Below, in pieces: positions 34,022 through 43,030 of a stretch of DNA of 64,000 nt (position 1 is its first letter; each line of letters starts with the position of its first letter). The position numbers were made by a program, and so were the translations under genes. Source of the stretch: Paenibacillus_AR mesotrionivorans (GTDB lineage Bacteria; Bacillota; Bacilli; Paenibacillales; NBRC-103111); the NCBI RefSeq assembly GCF_046098205.1, contig NZ_JBJURJ010000003.1, positions 62,001 to 126,000 of the forward strand, read 5' to 3'. Under the pieces are notes generated by a model. That model made no database searches. It had not been told where the DNA came from and worked only from the letters and a program-made list of their open reading frames with translations.

Positions 34022-34453
34022 TTACGCTCCTTCGGGAATTTGGGATGGGGATGGGAATTCGGATACAGGCAGATCATTTGTATAGACGCTTTCCGTCACT
34101 GACGCAGGCGGCAAAATGGGAGTGTCGGAACAATAAACGGGAAGGGACGGATAACCATCAAGCAGGCCCGGCTCATACACGGAGACGGAGACGGCTTCCG
34201 GTTCGCCTAGGTTAGCAGGTATGAAGGTACAGCCTGGTCCCGCTTTGGAAGCCATACCGTATACTGCAGGAAACACGGCTCCGGCCGACAAGGTTCCCGA
34301 GATGGAGTGGACGCTGCTGTATTGGGAATAGGTAGGATGAACCACAGCATCCAAAGCCAGCACTGTGAAGGTCATACATAAGGAGGACAGGACCAGTGAC
34401 CGGGGGGCCATTCTTCGGAGGGAACTGTGCCTCCTAGCCCTTTTTTGACGCAT
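34022..34453 (-). CDS. SipW-associated secreted protein of unknown function
   Basis: A 143-residue protein with a basic N-terminus (MRQKRARRHSSLRR), a hydrophobic signal segment (LVLSSLCMTFTVLALDAVV), then SQYSSVHSISGTLSAGAVFP, which matches the post-cleavage pattern of SipW substrates (compare NDTATINNSFASGTLDL in the TasA-like protein). Beyond that it is Pro/Ser-rich with three cysteines. It is first in the operon, where Bacillus has tapA, but I see no clear TapA similarity. The ATG at 34453 is preceded by GGAGG. Confidence 0.72.
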   Translation of the reverse strand: MRQKRARRHSSLRRMAPRSLVLSSLCMTFTVLALDAVVHPTYSQYSSVHSISGTLSAGAVFPAVYGMASKAGPGCTFIPANLGEPEAVSVSVYEPGLLDGYPSLPVYCSDTPILPPASVTESVYTNDLPVSEFPSPSQIPEGA

Positions 34454-34668
34454 AGGACTCCTCCTTTCCTTACTTGTCAGACACGGTTTGAACGTTCTCA
34501 AAACAGAACACTTCTATACTATATAGCAAGGGTTTTTGGTTTAAAAGCGCTAAAAATCAATGCTGTACCATTTTTATCTTCATTTATCTCATGAAATCTC
34601 ATTCAATCAACCATTCTCTCATCATTGTCCATAAAAAGCCATTCGTCATTTGTTCTGTGTGAAGAACG

Positions 34669-34702
34669 AAAAAGGACAGCATCCGCGTTTCGAATGCTGT
34701 CC
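34669..34702 (-). terminator. Terminator of cysK
   Basis: On the minus strand GGACAGCATTCG pairs with CGGATGCTGTCC across a short loop (one unpaired base), followed by TTTTT. It lies about 14 bases after the cysK stop. Confidence 0.88.
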
Positions 34703-34715
34703 GAATCCTTTGGGG

Positions 34716-35636
34716 TCAGTCGAATATTCCCATACTGATATACCGTTCGCCCGTGTCCGGGGCAATACACAGGACCCTCTGGCCTGGGTCAAGCCTTGCC
34801 GCCTCCTGCAGGGCCGTCCACACCGAGGCTCCGGCGGAGGGGCCTACCAGAATCCCTTCCTCCGCTGCCAGCCGCCGCACGGTTCTGATGGCGTCTTCGT
34901 CCTCCACCTGTACAATCCGGTCATAAACCTTTGTATTCAGAACCGCCGGAATAAATCCAGGGCTGGTACCCACCAGCTTATGCGGGCCAGGGACACCGCC
35001 GGAGAGAACCGGGGAGCCCTTAGGCTCCACCACCACGATCTTGATGCCCGGCAGCCGCGCCTTCAGCACCTCTCCCGTTCCGGTGATGGTTCCTCCCGTT
35101 CCTGCCGTAGCCACAAATACGTCCAGCCTGCCCTCCGTCTGCCGGAGAATTTCCTCCGCGGTGGTCAGACGGTGGATGTCGGGATTGGCCGGATTTTCGA
35201 ACTGCTGGGGAATGTAGCTTCCCGGAATATCTGCAGCCAGCTCCAGCGCCTTCTTCACCGCGCCGGACATTCTTTCCGCAGCGGGGGTCAGCACCACCTC
35301 TGCGCCATAAGCGCGGAGCAGCTGAATCCGTTCCTTGGTCATGTTGTCGGGCATCACCAGAATGGCCCGGTAACCCTTGGCCGCTGCATTCATCGCCAAG
35401 CCGATGCCAGTGTTGCCGCTGGTCGGTTCAATGATAGTTCCGCCGGGCTGGAGCCGTCCTTCCGCTTCCGCCCTGGCGATCATATACCAGGCCGCCCGGT
35501 CCTTCACGCTGCCGCTGGGATTAAAGGCCTCCAGCTTAACATAAACCTCGGCTCCCCCTGCCGGAGCCAGCCGGTTCAGGCGCACCGCAGGCGTATTGCC
35601 GATAAGCTCGGTGATGCTGTTCACGATTCGGGCCAT
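34716..35636 (-). CDS. cysK: Cysteine synthase (O-acetylserine sulfhydrylase)
   Basis: A 306-residue PLP enzyme of the CysK/CysM family. The PLP lysine is in EAFNPSGSVKDRAAW, the substrate-binding loop is EPTSGNTGIGLAMNAAAKG, the phosphate cradle is VATAGTGGTITGTGEVLK, and GILVGPSAGAS is near the C-terminus. It makes cysteine from O-acetylserine and sulfide. The ATG at 35636 (MARIVNSITELIGNTP) matches the usual family start. I see no S-box or CymR-type motif upstream that I could defend. Confidence 0.92.
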   Translation of the reverse strand: MARIVNSITELIGNTPAVRLNRLAPAGGAEVYVKLEAFNPSGSVKDRAAWYMIARAEAEGRLQPGGTIIEPTSGNTGIGLAMNAAAKGYRAILVMPDNMTKERIQLLRAYGAEVVLTPAAERMSGAVKKALELAADIPGSYIPQQFENPANPDIHRLTTAEEILRQTEGRLDVFVATAGTGGTITGTGEVLKARLPGIKIVVVEPKGSPVLSGGVPGPHKLVGTSPGFIPAVLNTKVYDRIVQVEDEDAIRTVRRLAAEEGILVGPSAGASVWTALQEAARLDPGQRVLCIAPDTGERYISMGIFD

Positions 35637-35701
35637 GGGTTCACCGCCACCTTTTTTCCCCATTGTCCTCTCTTGCCCTGTGTTTTGTCAATTCAACAAG
35701 C

Positions 35702-37045
35702 CTATCCGGCATTGCTTCGGGCTGCCTCTGCAGGAGCCTTCAGAAAATCCCGCATCAGGAACCACGTTAAGAGAGGGGAGCTGCCGATTGCCAGCATCAG
35801 CACATTAATGGCCAGGGTTGTCGGTGAAAACGAGACCGTAATCAGAAATGCCAGAGTCCCCAACAGGCGGCCCACATTTAACCCCAGCTCCCGCAGAACG
35901 ACAAATTCCTCCCGCCGGCTGACACAATCCGGGTCTTTGCCGATCAGGTCGAAGGAAGTGGAGGTTACGGGAACCGTGTAAAAAGGGATAAACAGCGCTG
36001 TGCCGATACCGAATATCAACAGCGTCACATACTCCACCTTCCAGAAAAACGGAAGAATCACCAGTGTCAAACCCAGCACGGCCAGCAGCATGCCGCGCTT
36101 TCGGTGCCTGGGCTTGTAGAAGCGGCCCGCCATATAGAAGCTGACCAGCCCCGCGGCGGATGTAATCAAGGCAAATTTGCCCAGACTGTACTCATTCCCG
36201 GTGCTGATATACACCAGAATGCCAATCAGAAAGCCAAACACTCCTTCACGGATGCCTTGCCCCAGCATAGCCAGGAACATTTTTTTCCAAACTCCGTTTT
36301 TTCTGCGCACATACTTGGGGGTGAACGCCCAGTCATAACGCCCTTCCCCCTTGCGCTTTGCCAGGAAAAAGCTGGCGATTCCCCCGCATACAAACACGGC
36401 AAGAGACAGGGTAAAGATCAGGCGGTAGCCGGTTTCATGGGTCATCCGGGAGATCAGAAAGCCGGAGAGCCACGGAGCCAGCATACCGGAGCCCGAGCCC
36501 AATAAACCGGCCACCCCGTTAAACCGGTCCCGGCTGTCCGGGTCCGTCACCTCGAAGTAAACCACATTGAAGGAAAGCCAAAACAGCCCAGACCCTAAGC
36601 CGTGCACCAGCCCCAGGAGCCATACCATATTAGCGGCGAATTCCCCTAACAGCAGCACAATGGCATAGAAAGCGGCAGAAACCAGCACCCCTGCCCGCAG
36701 GGCGTTCATTTTGTTATGCTCCTTGACCCATTTGCCCATCAGCCAGAAGGTGACGGCCATCGACACCTGCTGCACCGCCGAAAACCAGCCCAGAAGCGAA
36801 AAGTTATGCGCCGCCTTCCACAGGTAAACATGAACGAAGGTGCCGGACAGCGCATTGCCGGCTGTGAACAGCCCATGCACCGCAAGCAGAAGCCAGGTCT
36901 GGCTGCTTAACGGGGTTTTGGACCGGGGCCGCTCCCCACCGTCTTGCTGCCCGCTGGCTGCAAATTCGCCGGCTTGTGTGCCTTCCCCCTTGGGAAAGCC
37001 TGTGGAGAGGGGCGGCATCAGCCGGGATTTGACTCGCGAAGACAT
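35702..37045 (-). CDS. MFS transporter
   Basis: A 447-residue membrane protein with an unusually long hydrophilic N-terminus (about 45 residues, SRVKSRLMPPLSTGFPKGEG...) before about twelve membrane segments. An MFS-type loop between segments 2 and 3 (MGKWVKEHNKMNALRAG) is visible, as is a second basic loop in the middle (KRKGEGRYDWAFTPKYVRRKN). It resembles the YttB/YqgE-type MFS group in Bacilli, function unknown. AGAGGTGA precedes the ATG. cysK follows 65 bases later, possibly co-transcribed. Confidence 0.82.
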   Translation of the reverse strand: MSSRVKSRLMPPLSTGFPKGEGTQAGEFAASGQQDGGERPRSKTPLSSQTWLLLAVHGLFTAGNALSGTFVHVYLWKAAHNFSLLGWFSAVQQVSMAVTFWLMGKWVKEHNKMNALRAGVLVSAAFYAIVLLLGEFAANMVWLLGLVHGLGSGLFWLSFNVVYFEVTDPDSRDRFNGVAGLLGSGSGMLAPWLSGFLISRMTHETGYRLIFTLSLAVFVCGGIASFFLAKRKGEGRYDWAFTPKYVRRKNGVWKKMFLAMLGQGIREGVFGFLIGILVYISTGNEYSLGKFALITSAAGLVSFYMAGRFYKPRHRKRGMLLAVLGLTLVILPFFWKVEYVTLLIFGIGTALFIPFYTVPVTSTSFDLIGKDPDCVSRREEFVVLRELGLNVGRLLGTLAFLITVSFSPTTLAINVLMLAIGSSPLLTWFLMRDFLKAPAEAARSNAG

Positions 37046-37349
37046 TCCATCACCTCTTGCATACCGTTATATACCGAACCCTTATACTGTGCCCTCTCCG
37101 GGCCGGGGTTAACCGCCTTTTTCCCGGCTAACGGACCGACGAGTCCTTATTTCGCGGATTCCGCCTCTTTTTCACTTTTGCCGGACTCAGAAGCTCTTAT
37201 TTGTCCATTGCCCCTCCCAATCCGGCATTTTTCCGGCAGGCAAGGCTGGACAGGCTGAGAAGGCTGGGCGCTGGGCAGGTGGAGAAGGCAGGGCAGGCGG
37301 ATAACGTGATGCAAATCCCAAAACCCGGCACGGCACCACCGGTCAAAAT
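37046..37349. repeat. Intergenic segment with CTTATT-type repeats
   Basis: No gene seen. GGCTAACGGACCGACGAGTC followed by CTTATTTCGC (near 37127) and GGACTCAGAAGCTCTTATTTG (near 37184; split as GGACTCAGAAG and CTCTTATTTG) look like degenerate members of the TAACGGAACT family. The rest is GC-rich, including a GGCAGGCAAGG/GGCTGGGCGCTGGGC run. Confidence 0.5.
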
Positions 37350-37352
37350 GCG

Positions 37353-37386
37353 AAAAAGACCTGTCCCCTAGAGGGCAACAGGTCTT
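37353..37386 (-). terminator. Rho-independent terminator of the zinc-ribbon gene
   Basis: On the minus strand AAGACCTGT-TG-CCC and GGG-ACAGGTCTT pair around a short loop, followed by TTTTT. Confidence 0.85.
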
Positions 37387-37413
37387 CATATTTCGGTCAA
37401 GTCAACAAGCAGA

Positions 37414-37983
37414 TTAGTCCTTGGCTCCGGGAACAAAAATCTGCATCATTTCTTCCTTGGTTTGTTTGGTCAGATATTCGTCGGTCTTAAAGCAGGACGG
37501 ACAAACGAACACATCCACTGCATACGGCTCCGGCAGGAACGGCATACCCAGCGGCGCCGGGGATACCGGCTTGAACTCGCTGCTGCCTACTACACGGACC
37601 CCTGCATGCAGCATCAGCTCATGGCAGTTGGGGCATTCCGGCGCTAACTCCTGCTGGTCCATAACGGCAATAACCCGCTCGGCATAATCATCCGGCAAGG
37701 GATCAACCGTGTAGTCATCCAGCAGATCATCCACTTCCAGCTCATCATCGTCTTCATCGTGTTGATGGTGATGATGGGTATGGCCGGAGTGGTCATGCTC
37801 ATGGCGGTCGGGCTCTTCCAGAGAAAGCTCCCCGTCCTCCTGGTTAATCTTCAGCTTCAACGAGCGGTAGCCGCCCAATTCATTCAAGCAATGGGGACAG
37901 GTATCCTCCGGCCCGAATTCCGGGTCCCATACAATCTCTGTCTGGCACCACGGGCATATTTGCGAACGTTCAGTAGAATCCAT
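37414..37983 (-). CDS. Zinc-ribbon protein with His/Asp-rich linker, unknown function
   Basis: A 189-residue cytoplasmic protein with two four-cysteine zinc ribbons: C10-x2-C13...C29-x2-C32 and C117-x2-C120...C161-x2-C164. The region between them (about 59-90) is strikingly rich in His then Asp/Glu (HEHDHSGHTH, then a run of Asp/Glu), a likely metal-binding or disordered tether. No catalytic motif is visible. GGAGGTC lies before the ATG. Possible roles such as a metal-store or adaptor protein are speculation. Confidence 0.75.
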   Translation of the reverse strand: MDSTERSQICPWCQTEIVWDPEFGPEDTCPHCLNELGGYRSLKLKINQEDGELSLEEPDRHEHDHSGHTHHHHQHDEDDDELEVDDLLDDYTVDPLPDDYAERVIAVMDQQELAPECPNCHELMLHAGVRVVGSSEFKPVSPAPLGMPFLPEPYAVDVFVCPSCFKTDEYLTKQTKEEMMQIFVPGAKD

Positions 37984-38076
37984 AATTCACCTTGACCTCC
38001 TTCTCACATTACCATAATAGATGCCAAGGGCAAAAAACACAAATCGGCGAAGCCGGTTAAGGACTTCCCGCCCCTT

Positions 38077-38499
38077 CTAGATCACACTGGCTCCGATAAT
38101 ATACGACAGGGAAACGGACAGCACCATGGAAATCAGACCGATGGCTTTATTGTCCTTACCGATCTCCTCATCGATGTTGAAATTCGGGGTCAGGAACTCA
38201 AAAATAAAATAAGCAGCCAGCAGAATCACATACCCGAAGGTGGCCCATCCCAAGGAAGTCAACAGGGTATCCTCCTGCTGGATTGCGAAACGGAAGATGT
38301 TGCAAATACCGAAAATTTTACCGCTGGTGGCCATAGCCACTGCCATATTGCCCCGTTTGATCTCATTCCACACGCTGTACCGGGTAACCGCTTCAAATAT
38401 GGCCAAAAACAAAATTAGCGCAACCAGCGCAACCGATATAAAAGCGAGGGTTTCCAGATAAGGGTTCGCTAGGAGACGGTCCACCTCGTGATTCATCAT
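38077..38499 (-). CDS. DUF350 membrane protein
   Basis: A 140-residue membrane protein with four hydrophobic segments and the DUF350 features: RGNMAVAMATSGKIFGICNIF and a C-terminal GKDNKAIGLISMVLSVSLSYIIGASVI. Function unknown; members often sit with membrane-stress genes, and a PspA homologue lies immediately upstream in the same orientation. Two adjacent ATGs (38499, 38496) share AGGAGG; either is possible. Confidence 0.82.
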   Translation of the reverse strand: MMNHEVDRLLANPYLETLAFISVALVALILFLAIFEAVTRYSVWNEIKRGNMAVAMATSGKIFGICNIFRFAIQQEDTLLTSLGWATFGYVILLAAYFIFEFLTPNFNIDEEIGKDNKAIGLISMVLSVSLSYIIGASVI

Positions 38500-38586
38500 C
38501 CCTTCCTCCTAATTGTACGCATAGGCCAAACACCGGAAGAGACCGGGGACAATTGCTCCCCAGTCTCCTTCGTGTATATGAATGGT

Positions 38587-39267
38587 TTATTGCTGTTCTT
38601 TCTTGGCGGCAAGCTGGGCCTTCATGGCTGCCAGCTCGTCGTCTACACCGCTTCCTGCGCCCAAGGAATCCAGTTCGTCATCCAAAGATTTGTTGGAGCC
38701 GCGAAGCTCGCTGCTTGCTTTGGCCTCGGCTTCCATCTGGAGCACCTTCTCGCTCATCCGGTCGAAGCCCTTAGCCGCATTGTCGGAGCCGAAGCCGGAC
38801 ATGGCCTGGTTGATTTGCTTCTGGGCCTTGGCCGCTTCCGCACGGGCGATCAGGAGATCCTTCTTGTTCTTCAGCTTGTTGTATTCGTCCTTCATCTCCG
38901 CCAATTGGGAGCGAAGCTGGTCGGCATTGGTCTTCGCAGTGGTATATTGGATCTTCAGCTCGTCGAAACGGTTCTGATGCTCCTTCTTGTCCTCCAGCGC
39001 GCGGCGGGCCAAATCCTCGTTGCCTTGCTCCAAGGCTTTCATCGCCTGCTCGGTACGCTTCTGAACCATATCCTCGGCTTCATCAACCTGCTGCTTAAAT
39101 TTCATCTCGATGGCGATTTGCTTGGCTACGCCGGATTCAGCTTCTTGAATATCCTCTTCCATGTCCCGCAGGAACTGGTTCAGCATTTTCACCGGATCCT
39201 CAGCTTTGTCCAGCAGATCATTGATAGATGCCATCGTCAAGTCACGCAATCTTTTAAAAACTCCCAT
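38587..39267 (-). CDS. PspA/IM30 family membrane-stress protein
   Basis: A 226-residue, almost entirely coiled-coil protein: MGVFKRLRDLTMASINDLLDKAEDPVKMLNQFLRDMEEDI is the standard PspA/IM30/Vipp1 opening (amphipathic helix plus conserved DPVKMLNQ), followed by long heptad-rich helices. Such proteins are ESCRT-III-like and protect the cytoplasmic membrane. The ATG at 39267 has GGGAGG upstream; earlier in-frame ATGs do not match the family. A hairpin (GAGACTGGGG...CCCCGGTCTC, about 38542-38570) without a good T-run separates it from the DUF350 gene. Confidence 0.88.
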   Translation of the reverse strand: MGVFKRLRDLTMASINDLLDKAEDPVKMLNQFLRDMEEDIQEAESGVAKQIAIEMKFKQQVDEAEDMVQKRTEQAMKALEQGNEDLARRALEDKKEHQNRFDELKIQYTTAKTNADQLRSQLAEMKDEYNKLKNKKDLLIARAEAAKAQKQINQAMSGFGSDNAAKGFDRMSEKVLQMEAEAKASSELRGSNKSLDDELDSLGAGSGVDDELAAMKAQLAAKKEQQ

Positions 39268-39379
39268 TGTTAAATTCCTCCCGTTTATTAGTGGTGATGA
39301 TGTATTGGTCAAGTGATTGTCTTTATACCTGATTCATACGAGGGATCAAGGGAGGAGGTTTCATTCTGCTCCAAAAAAA

Positions 39380-41749
39380 TTATTGCAGCTCCACCACCGT
39401 CACGCCTGCGCCGCCTTCACCGTAGTTGCCCAACCGGTAGCTCTTCACATGCTTGTGGCGGCGGAGATAGTCGGATATCCCTGTACGCAGGACACCGGTG
39501 CCCTTGCCGTGGATGATGTAGACCTGGCCCAGATTGGACAGGAAGCTCTCGTCTAAGAAACGGTCCACCTCCATCAGGGATTCCTCCAGATTCTGTCCGC
39601 GCAGATCCAGCTCCATCCGCACATTGTCATCCCGGGTGCGCTTCACGCCGGGTGCCACACGCTGGGCAGGAACCTTGGCTTCGGGTTTGGAGGCTACCAG
39701 CTGCAGATCCTTGCGGGCCACCTTCATCTTCATAATGCCCAGCTGCACCATCGCTTCGCTGGATCCGGACCATTCCACCAGATGGCCCTTCTGGTTGAGG
39801 CTGGTGACCAGCACCTCGTCGCCCGGCTCGATGACCTCGGCTTTTTTGGGGCTGGAGGCGGTTTTCTTCAGCTTATCCGTAAGCTGGGGAGCGGCCAGAT
39901 CCATCCGGCGCCGCGCTTCGATCAGCTTATGCTCCTTGATGGAGCCCCGCTCCTCCAAGGCCATACGGCGCAGGTCGGCAATAACCTCCTCCGCTTCCTT
40001 CCGGGCTTTGGCTACCGCATTGGCGGCGTCCTGCTCGGCCTTCAAAAGCAGCTTCTCCCGCTGCTCGTCGAATTTCCGGCGTTCCTCCTCCAGCTTCAGC
40101 TTGGTGGCTTCCACCTCGCGGCGGAGCTCCTCGGCGGTATTGCGCTCGGCTTCCGCCGAGAGGCGGTTCTCCTCCAGGGTGGCGATCATGGACTCCACCC
40201 GCTGGTCCTCCTCGCCCACCTGCTGGCGGGCATGGTCGATAATCCGCCGGGACAAGCCCAGCCGCTCGGCAATGGCGAAGGCATTGGAGCGCCCCGGAAC
40301 CCCTACCAGCAGCCGGTAAGTAGGCGACAGCGTTTGGATATCAAATTCCATACTGGCGTTGATGACACCCTTGCGGTCGTAGGCATAGGCCTTCAGTTCG
40401 CTGTAGTGGGTAGTGGCCACCATCCGGCAGCCCATCTGGTGAATATGCTCCAGAATGGAGATAGCCAGCGCAGAGCCCTCCGCAGGGTCCGTTCCGGCGC
40501 CCAGCTCGTCGAAGAGAACGAGGCTTTTGGGCGTCATGTTCCGGAGGATACTGATAATATTGGTCATATGGCTGGAAAAGGTGGACAGATTCTGCTCGAT
40601 GCTCTGTTCATCCCCGATATCCGCGTAGATGGCGTCGAACACACACAGCTGGCTGCCATCCTCCGCCGGCACGAACAGCCCGGACATGGCCATCAGGCTC
40701 AGCAGGCCGATGGTTTTCAGCGTGACGGTTTTACCGCCGGTATTGGGACCGGTAATGATAATGGTGGAATATTTATTGCCCAGCTCCACGTCCAGCGGCA
40801 CAACCACATCCCGGGACAGAAGGGGATGGCGTCCTTTTTTAATTTTGAGGAAGCCGCGGTCATTCATCATGGGGAGAGTGGCTTTCATTTCACGGGCGGT
40901 GGAGGCCTTGGCAAAAATAAAATCCAGCTCCGCCAGCAGCTCCAGATTGCCGTTCAGTTGATCGGAAAATTCGGCAACAAGGGCGGACAGCAGCCGGAGA
41001 ACCTTCTCCACCTCGGCCTCTTCCTTCAGCTTCAGCTCCCGCAAACGGTTATTCATCTGGACAACGGATTCGGGTTCAATGAAGAGCGTCGCCCCCGAAG
41101 CGGACTGGTCATGGATTAATCCGCCAAAATGGCCCCGGTATTCCTGCTTCACCGGAATAACATACCGGTCATTGCGGATGGTGACCAGAGAGTCCTGCAG
41201 CATTTTGGCAATGGACGGGGTCCGTACCATCTGCTCCAGCTTCTCCCGCACCTTGCCCTCTCCCGCACGCAGCTCGGACCGGACCTTGCCCAACTCCGGA
41301 CTGGCTTGGTCCAGTACATGGGCATTTTCGTCGATACAGTTCCTGATCTTGTCCTCCAGCGCCTTATTGTCCTGAAGCAGCTCCGCCAGCTCGGCCAAAA
41401 GCGGCACAGGGCTTTCCTCATGGATATCCAGAAGAAATCTCCTCAGACGCCGGCCGCCCAGGAGGGTGCCGCCGATATCATTCAACTCCACCGGATTCAG
41501 CATGCCGCCGATTCTTGCCCGGTGCAGGGGCTGACGCACATCCCGGATGCCGCCGAAGGGGGCGCCGCCCTTAAGACGGTCCACCTTAAAGGCCTCATCG
41601 GTGGCCTGAAGCCGCTTCTTGCATTCATTCAGCTCCGCGGCAGGACCAAGGGCCTCCGCCAATTCCTTGCCCAGGCTGGTGGAGGCATGTCTGATTACAA
41701 TTTGAATCACTTTTGTATATTCCAGTGTCTGCAATATTTTCAAGTTCAC
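39380..41749 (-). CDS. mutS2: Endonuclease MutS2
   Basis: A 789-residue MutS2/MutSB. The ATPase domain has Walker A ITGPNTGGKTVTLKTIG, the STFSSHM motif after signature YADIGDEQSIEQNLSTFSSHM, Walker B LVLFDELGAGTDPAEGSAL, and the TTHYSELK segment. A long charged coiled coil follows, then a C-terminal Smr nuclease domain (MELDLRGQNLEESLMEVDRFLDES...IIHGKGTGVLRTGI). It acts on branched DNA and on collided ribosomes in Bacilli. The start codon is GTG at 41749 with AGAGGG upstream. Confidence 0.95.
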   Translation of the reverse strand: MNLKILQTLEYTKVIQIVIRHASTSLGKELAEALGPAAELNECKKRLQATDEAFKVDRLKGGAPFGGIRDVRQPLHRARIGGMLNPVELNDIGGTLLGGRRLRRFLLDIHEESPVPLLAELAELLQDNKALEDKIRNCIDENAHVLDQASPELGKVRSELRAGEGKVREKLEQMVRTPSIAKMLQDSLVTIRNDRYVIPVKQEYRGHFGGLIHDQSASGATLFIEPESVVQMNNRLRELKLKEEAEVEKVLRLLSALVAEFSDQLNGNLELLAELDFIFAKASTAREMKATLPMMNDRGFLKIKKGRHPLLSRDVVVPLDVELGNKYSTIIITGPNTGGKTVTLKTIGLLSLMAMSGLFVPAEDGSQLCVFDAIYADIGDEQSIEQNLSTFSSHMTNIISILRNMTPKSLVLFDELGAGTDPAEGSALAISILEHIHQMGCRMVATTHYSELKAYAYDRKGVINASMEFDIQTLSPTYRLLVGVPGRSNAFAIAERLGLSRRIIDHARQQVGEEDQRVESMIATLEENRLSAEAERNTAEELRREVEATKLKLEEERRKFDEQREKLLLKAEQDAANAVAKARKEAEEVIADLRRMALEERGSIKEHKLIEARRRMDLAAPQLTDKLKKTASSPKKAEVIEPGDEVLVTSLNQKGHLVEWSGSSEAMVQLGIMKMKVARKDLQLVASKPEAKVPAQRVAPGVKRTRDDNVRMELDLRGQNLEESLMEVDRFLDESFLSNLGQVYIIHGKGTGVLRTGISDYLRRHKHVKSYRLGNYGEGGAGVTVVELQ

Positions 41750-41990
41750 AGGTGTACCCTCTTCCTTAAGCCGTTAGCGTTCTTAAACGTTAAATCGTTC
41801 ATTATCCCCCCTATTATATCCAATGCGCCGTCCGGACGCTATCGGAGAGAATTGTTTTAGCCATAGTCAGCACAGCCGCGGCTGCATCAGGTGAGAATAT
41901 CTGGTTCTGATAAACCTGTTGCACCGCGGGCAACCTAACCATACCCGAACAGGGAGCAAGCACAAGAAAGACCACAAGGAGGAATGAACC

Positions 41991-42359
41991 ATGCACTTTT
42001 TATCTACCGTTGTCCGGTTCATTGTAGCCGCGCTGGTGTTGATTGTAACCAGTTGGCTTGTGCCCGGCTTTAGTGTCGGCGGCTTTTGGAGCGCCTTGTT
42101 TTTGGCGGTAGTCATCGCGGTGGTGGCCTGGATTATCGAAGGCATCTTCGGCCGTAAGATCAACCCGTTCGGCCGGGGCATCGTCGGTTTTCTGACCAGC
42201 GCACTGGTGATCTGGTTCAGCCAGTTTATCGTCAACAACGTGGACGTCACCATTATCGGCGCCATCCTGGCGGCATTGGTCATTGGGATCATCGACCTGT
42301 TTGTTCCGGTCAGCACCCCCTTCGACGCAACCGGCAAGGATAAGGAACGTGTGAAATAA
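41991..42359 (+). CDS. Phage-holin-family (YvlD-type) small membrane protein
   Basis: A 122-residue protein with four hydrophobic segments of the PF04020 type: VRFIVAALVLIVTSWLVPGFSVGGFWSALFLAVVIAVVAWI then GRKINPFGRGIVGFLTSALVIW. Despite the family name these are chromosomal membrane proteins of unknown role; YvlD in B. subtilis sits with the LiaH-type stress system. AAGGAGGAATGAACC gives an excellent ribosome site. Confidence 0.85.
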   Translation: MHFLSTVVRFIVAALVLIVTSWLVPGFSVGGFWSALFLAVVIAVVAWIIEGIFGRKINPFGRGIVGFLTSALVIWFSQFIVNNVDVTIIGAILAALVIGIIDLFVPVSTPFDATGKDKERVK

Positions 42360-42568
42360 TCTGGCTCTACTCAAAACAGGCACCATACAGGTAAAAGCGG
42401 GCTGCAGCGGAACCTTGGTTCCTGTTGCGGCCTGCAGCTGTGTGGTCTTGCCATTCACCGCATGGCCTCGTGTTCACAACTTCTTCACGCGGAAAAAATG
42501 CTTTTCCCCGGAGATTCAAGTATCATATGTATTGCAGACCGAACCAAATACCTGCCGGGAGGGCTAGC

Positions 42569-42955
42569 ATGAAAAAGTTGTGGATTTGTACAGGCCTTAT
42601 CGCCCTTATACTGGGATTGTCCGCCTGCGGCACCAAAACTGGTGAATCCGCAGCCTCGGCTTCCCCGGGCACACAGGATGCGGCCAACGCTCAGAAGGTT
42701 ACCATTGTGGCCTCCAACTGGAAGTTCGACAAGGCTGAATACCGGGTCAAAAAAGGCCAGCCTGTTTCCCTGACGCTGAAGAATGAACAAGGTGTCCATG
42801 GCCTTGAGGTGGAGAAGCTGAACGTAAAGCTGGACAACAAAACCAAAACCAAGGTGTTCACGCCGGATAAAGCCGGCAGATACAATATTGTGTGCACGAT
42901 CCCCTGCGGCACCGATCATCTGAAGATGAAGGCCGTGCTGGTTGTAGAGGAATAA
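42569..42955 (+). CDS. CuA-type cupredoxin lipoprotein
   Basis: A 128-residue lipoprotein: signal peptide with lipobox LSAC (Cys20), an Ala/Ser-rich linker, then a cupredoxin domain. It carries a full dinuclear CuA ligand set, His77, Cys109, Cys113, His117 and Met120 (CTIPCGTDHLKM), as in cytochrome c oxidase subunit II and nitrous oxide reductase. There are no other oxidase subunits nearby and no transmembrane hairpin as in true CoxB, so it is an isolated electron-transfer or copper-handling protein on the outer face of the membrane. GGGAGGG precedes the ATG at 42569. Confidence 0.82.
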   Translation: MKKLWICTGLIALILGLSACGTKTGESAASASPGTQDAANAQKVTIVASNWKFDKAEYRVKKGQPVSLTLKNEQGVHGLEVEKLNVKLDNKTKTKVFTPDKAGRYNIVCTIPCGTDHLKMKAVLVVEE

Positions 42956-42995
42956 GATATAGAGCCGTTGGAATCACCTTATACGACGCAAACAG

Positions 42996-43030
42996 GAGCT
43001 TCCCGGACCCCAGAGGTCTTACGGAAGCTC
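42996..43030. terminator. Hairpin between convergent cupredoxin and cvpA genes
   Basis: GAGCTTCC...GGAAGCTC with inner GGACCCC/GGTC pairing. It overlaps the last codons of cvpA and is positioned to act on both strands, but neither side has a strong T-run. Confidence 0.5.

Noticed and set aside
41991..42359. Prophage remnant (holin-family protein)
   Set aside because: PF04020 proteins are chromosomal membrane proteins; no other phage gene is nearby.
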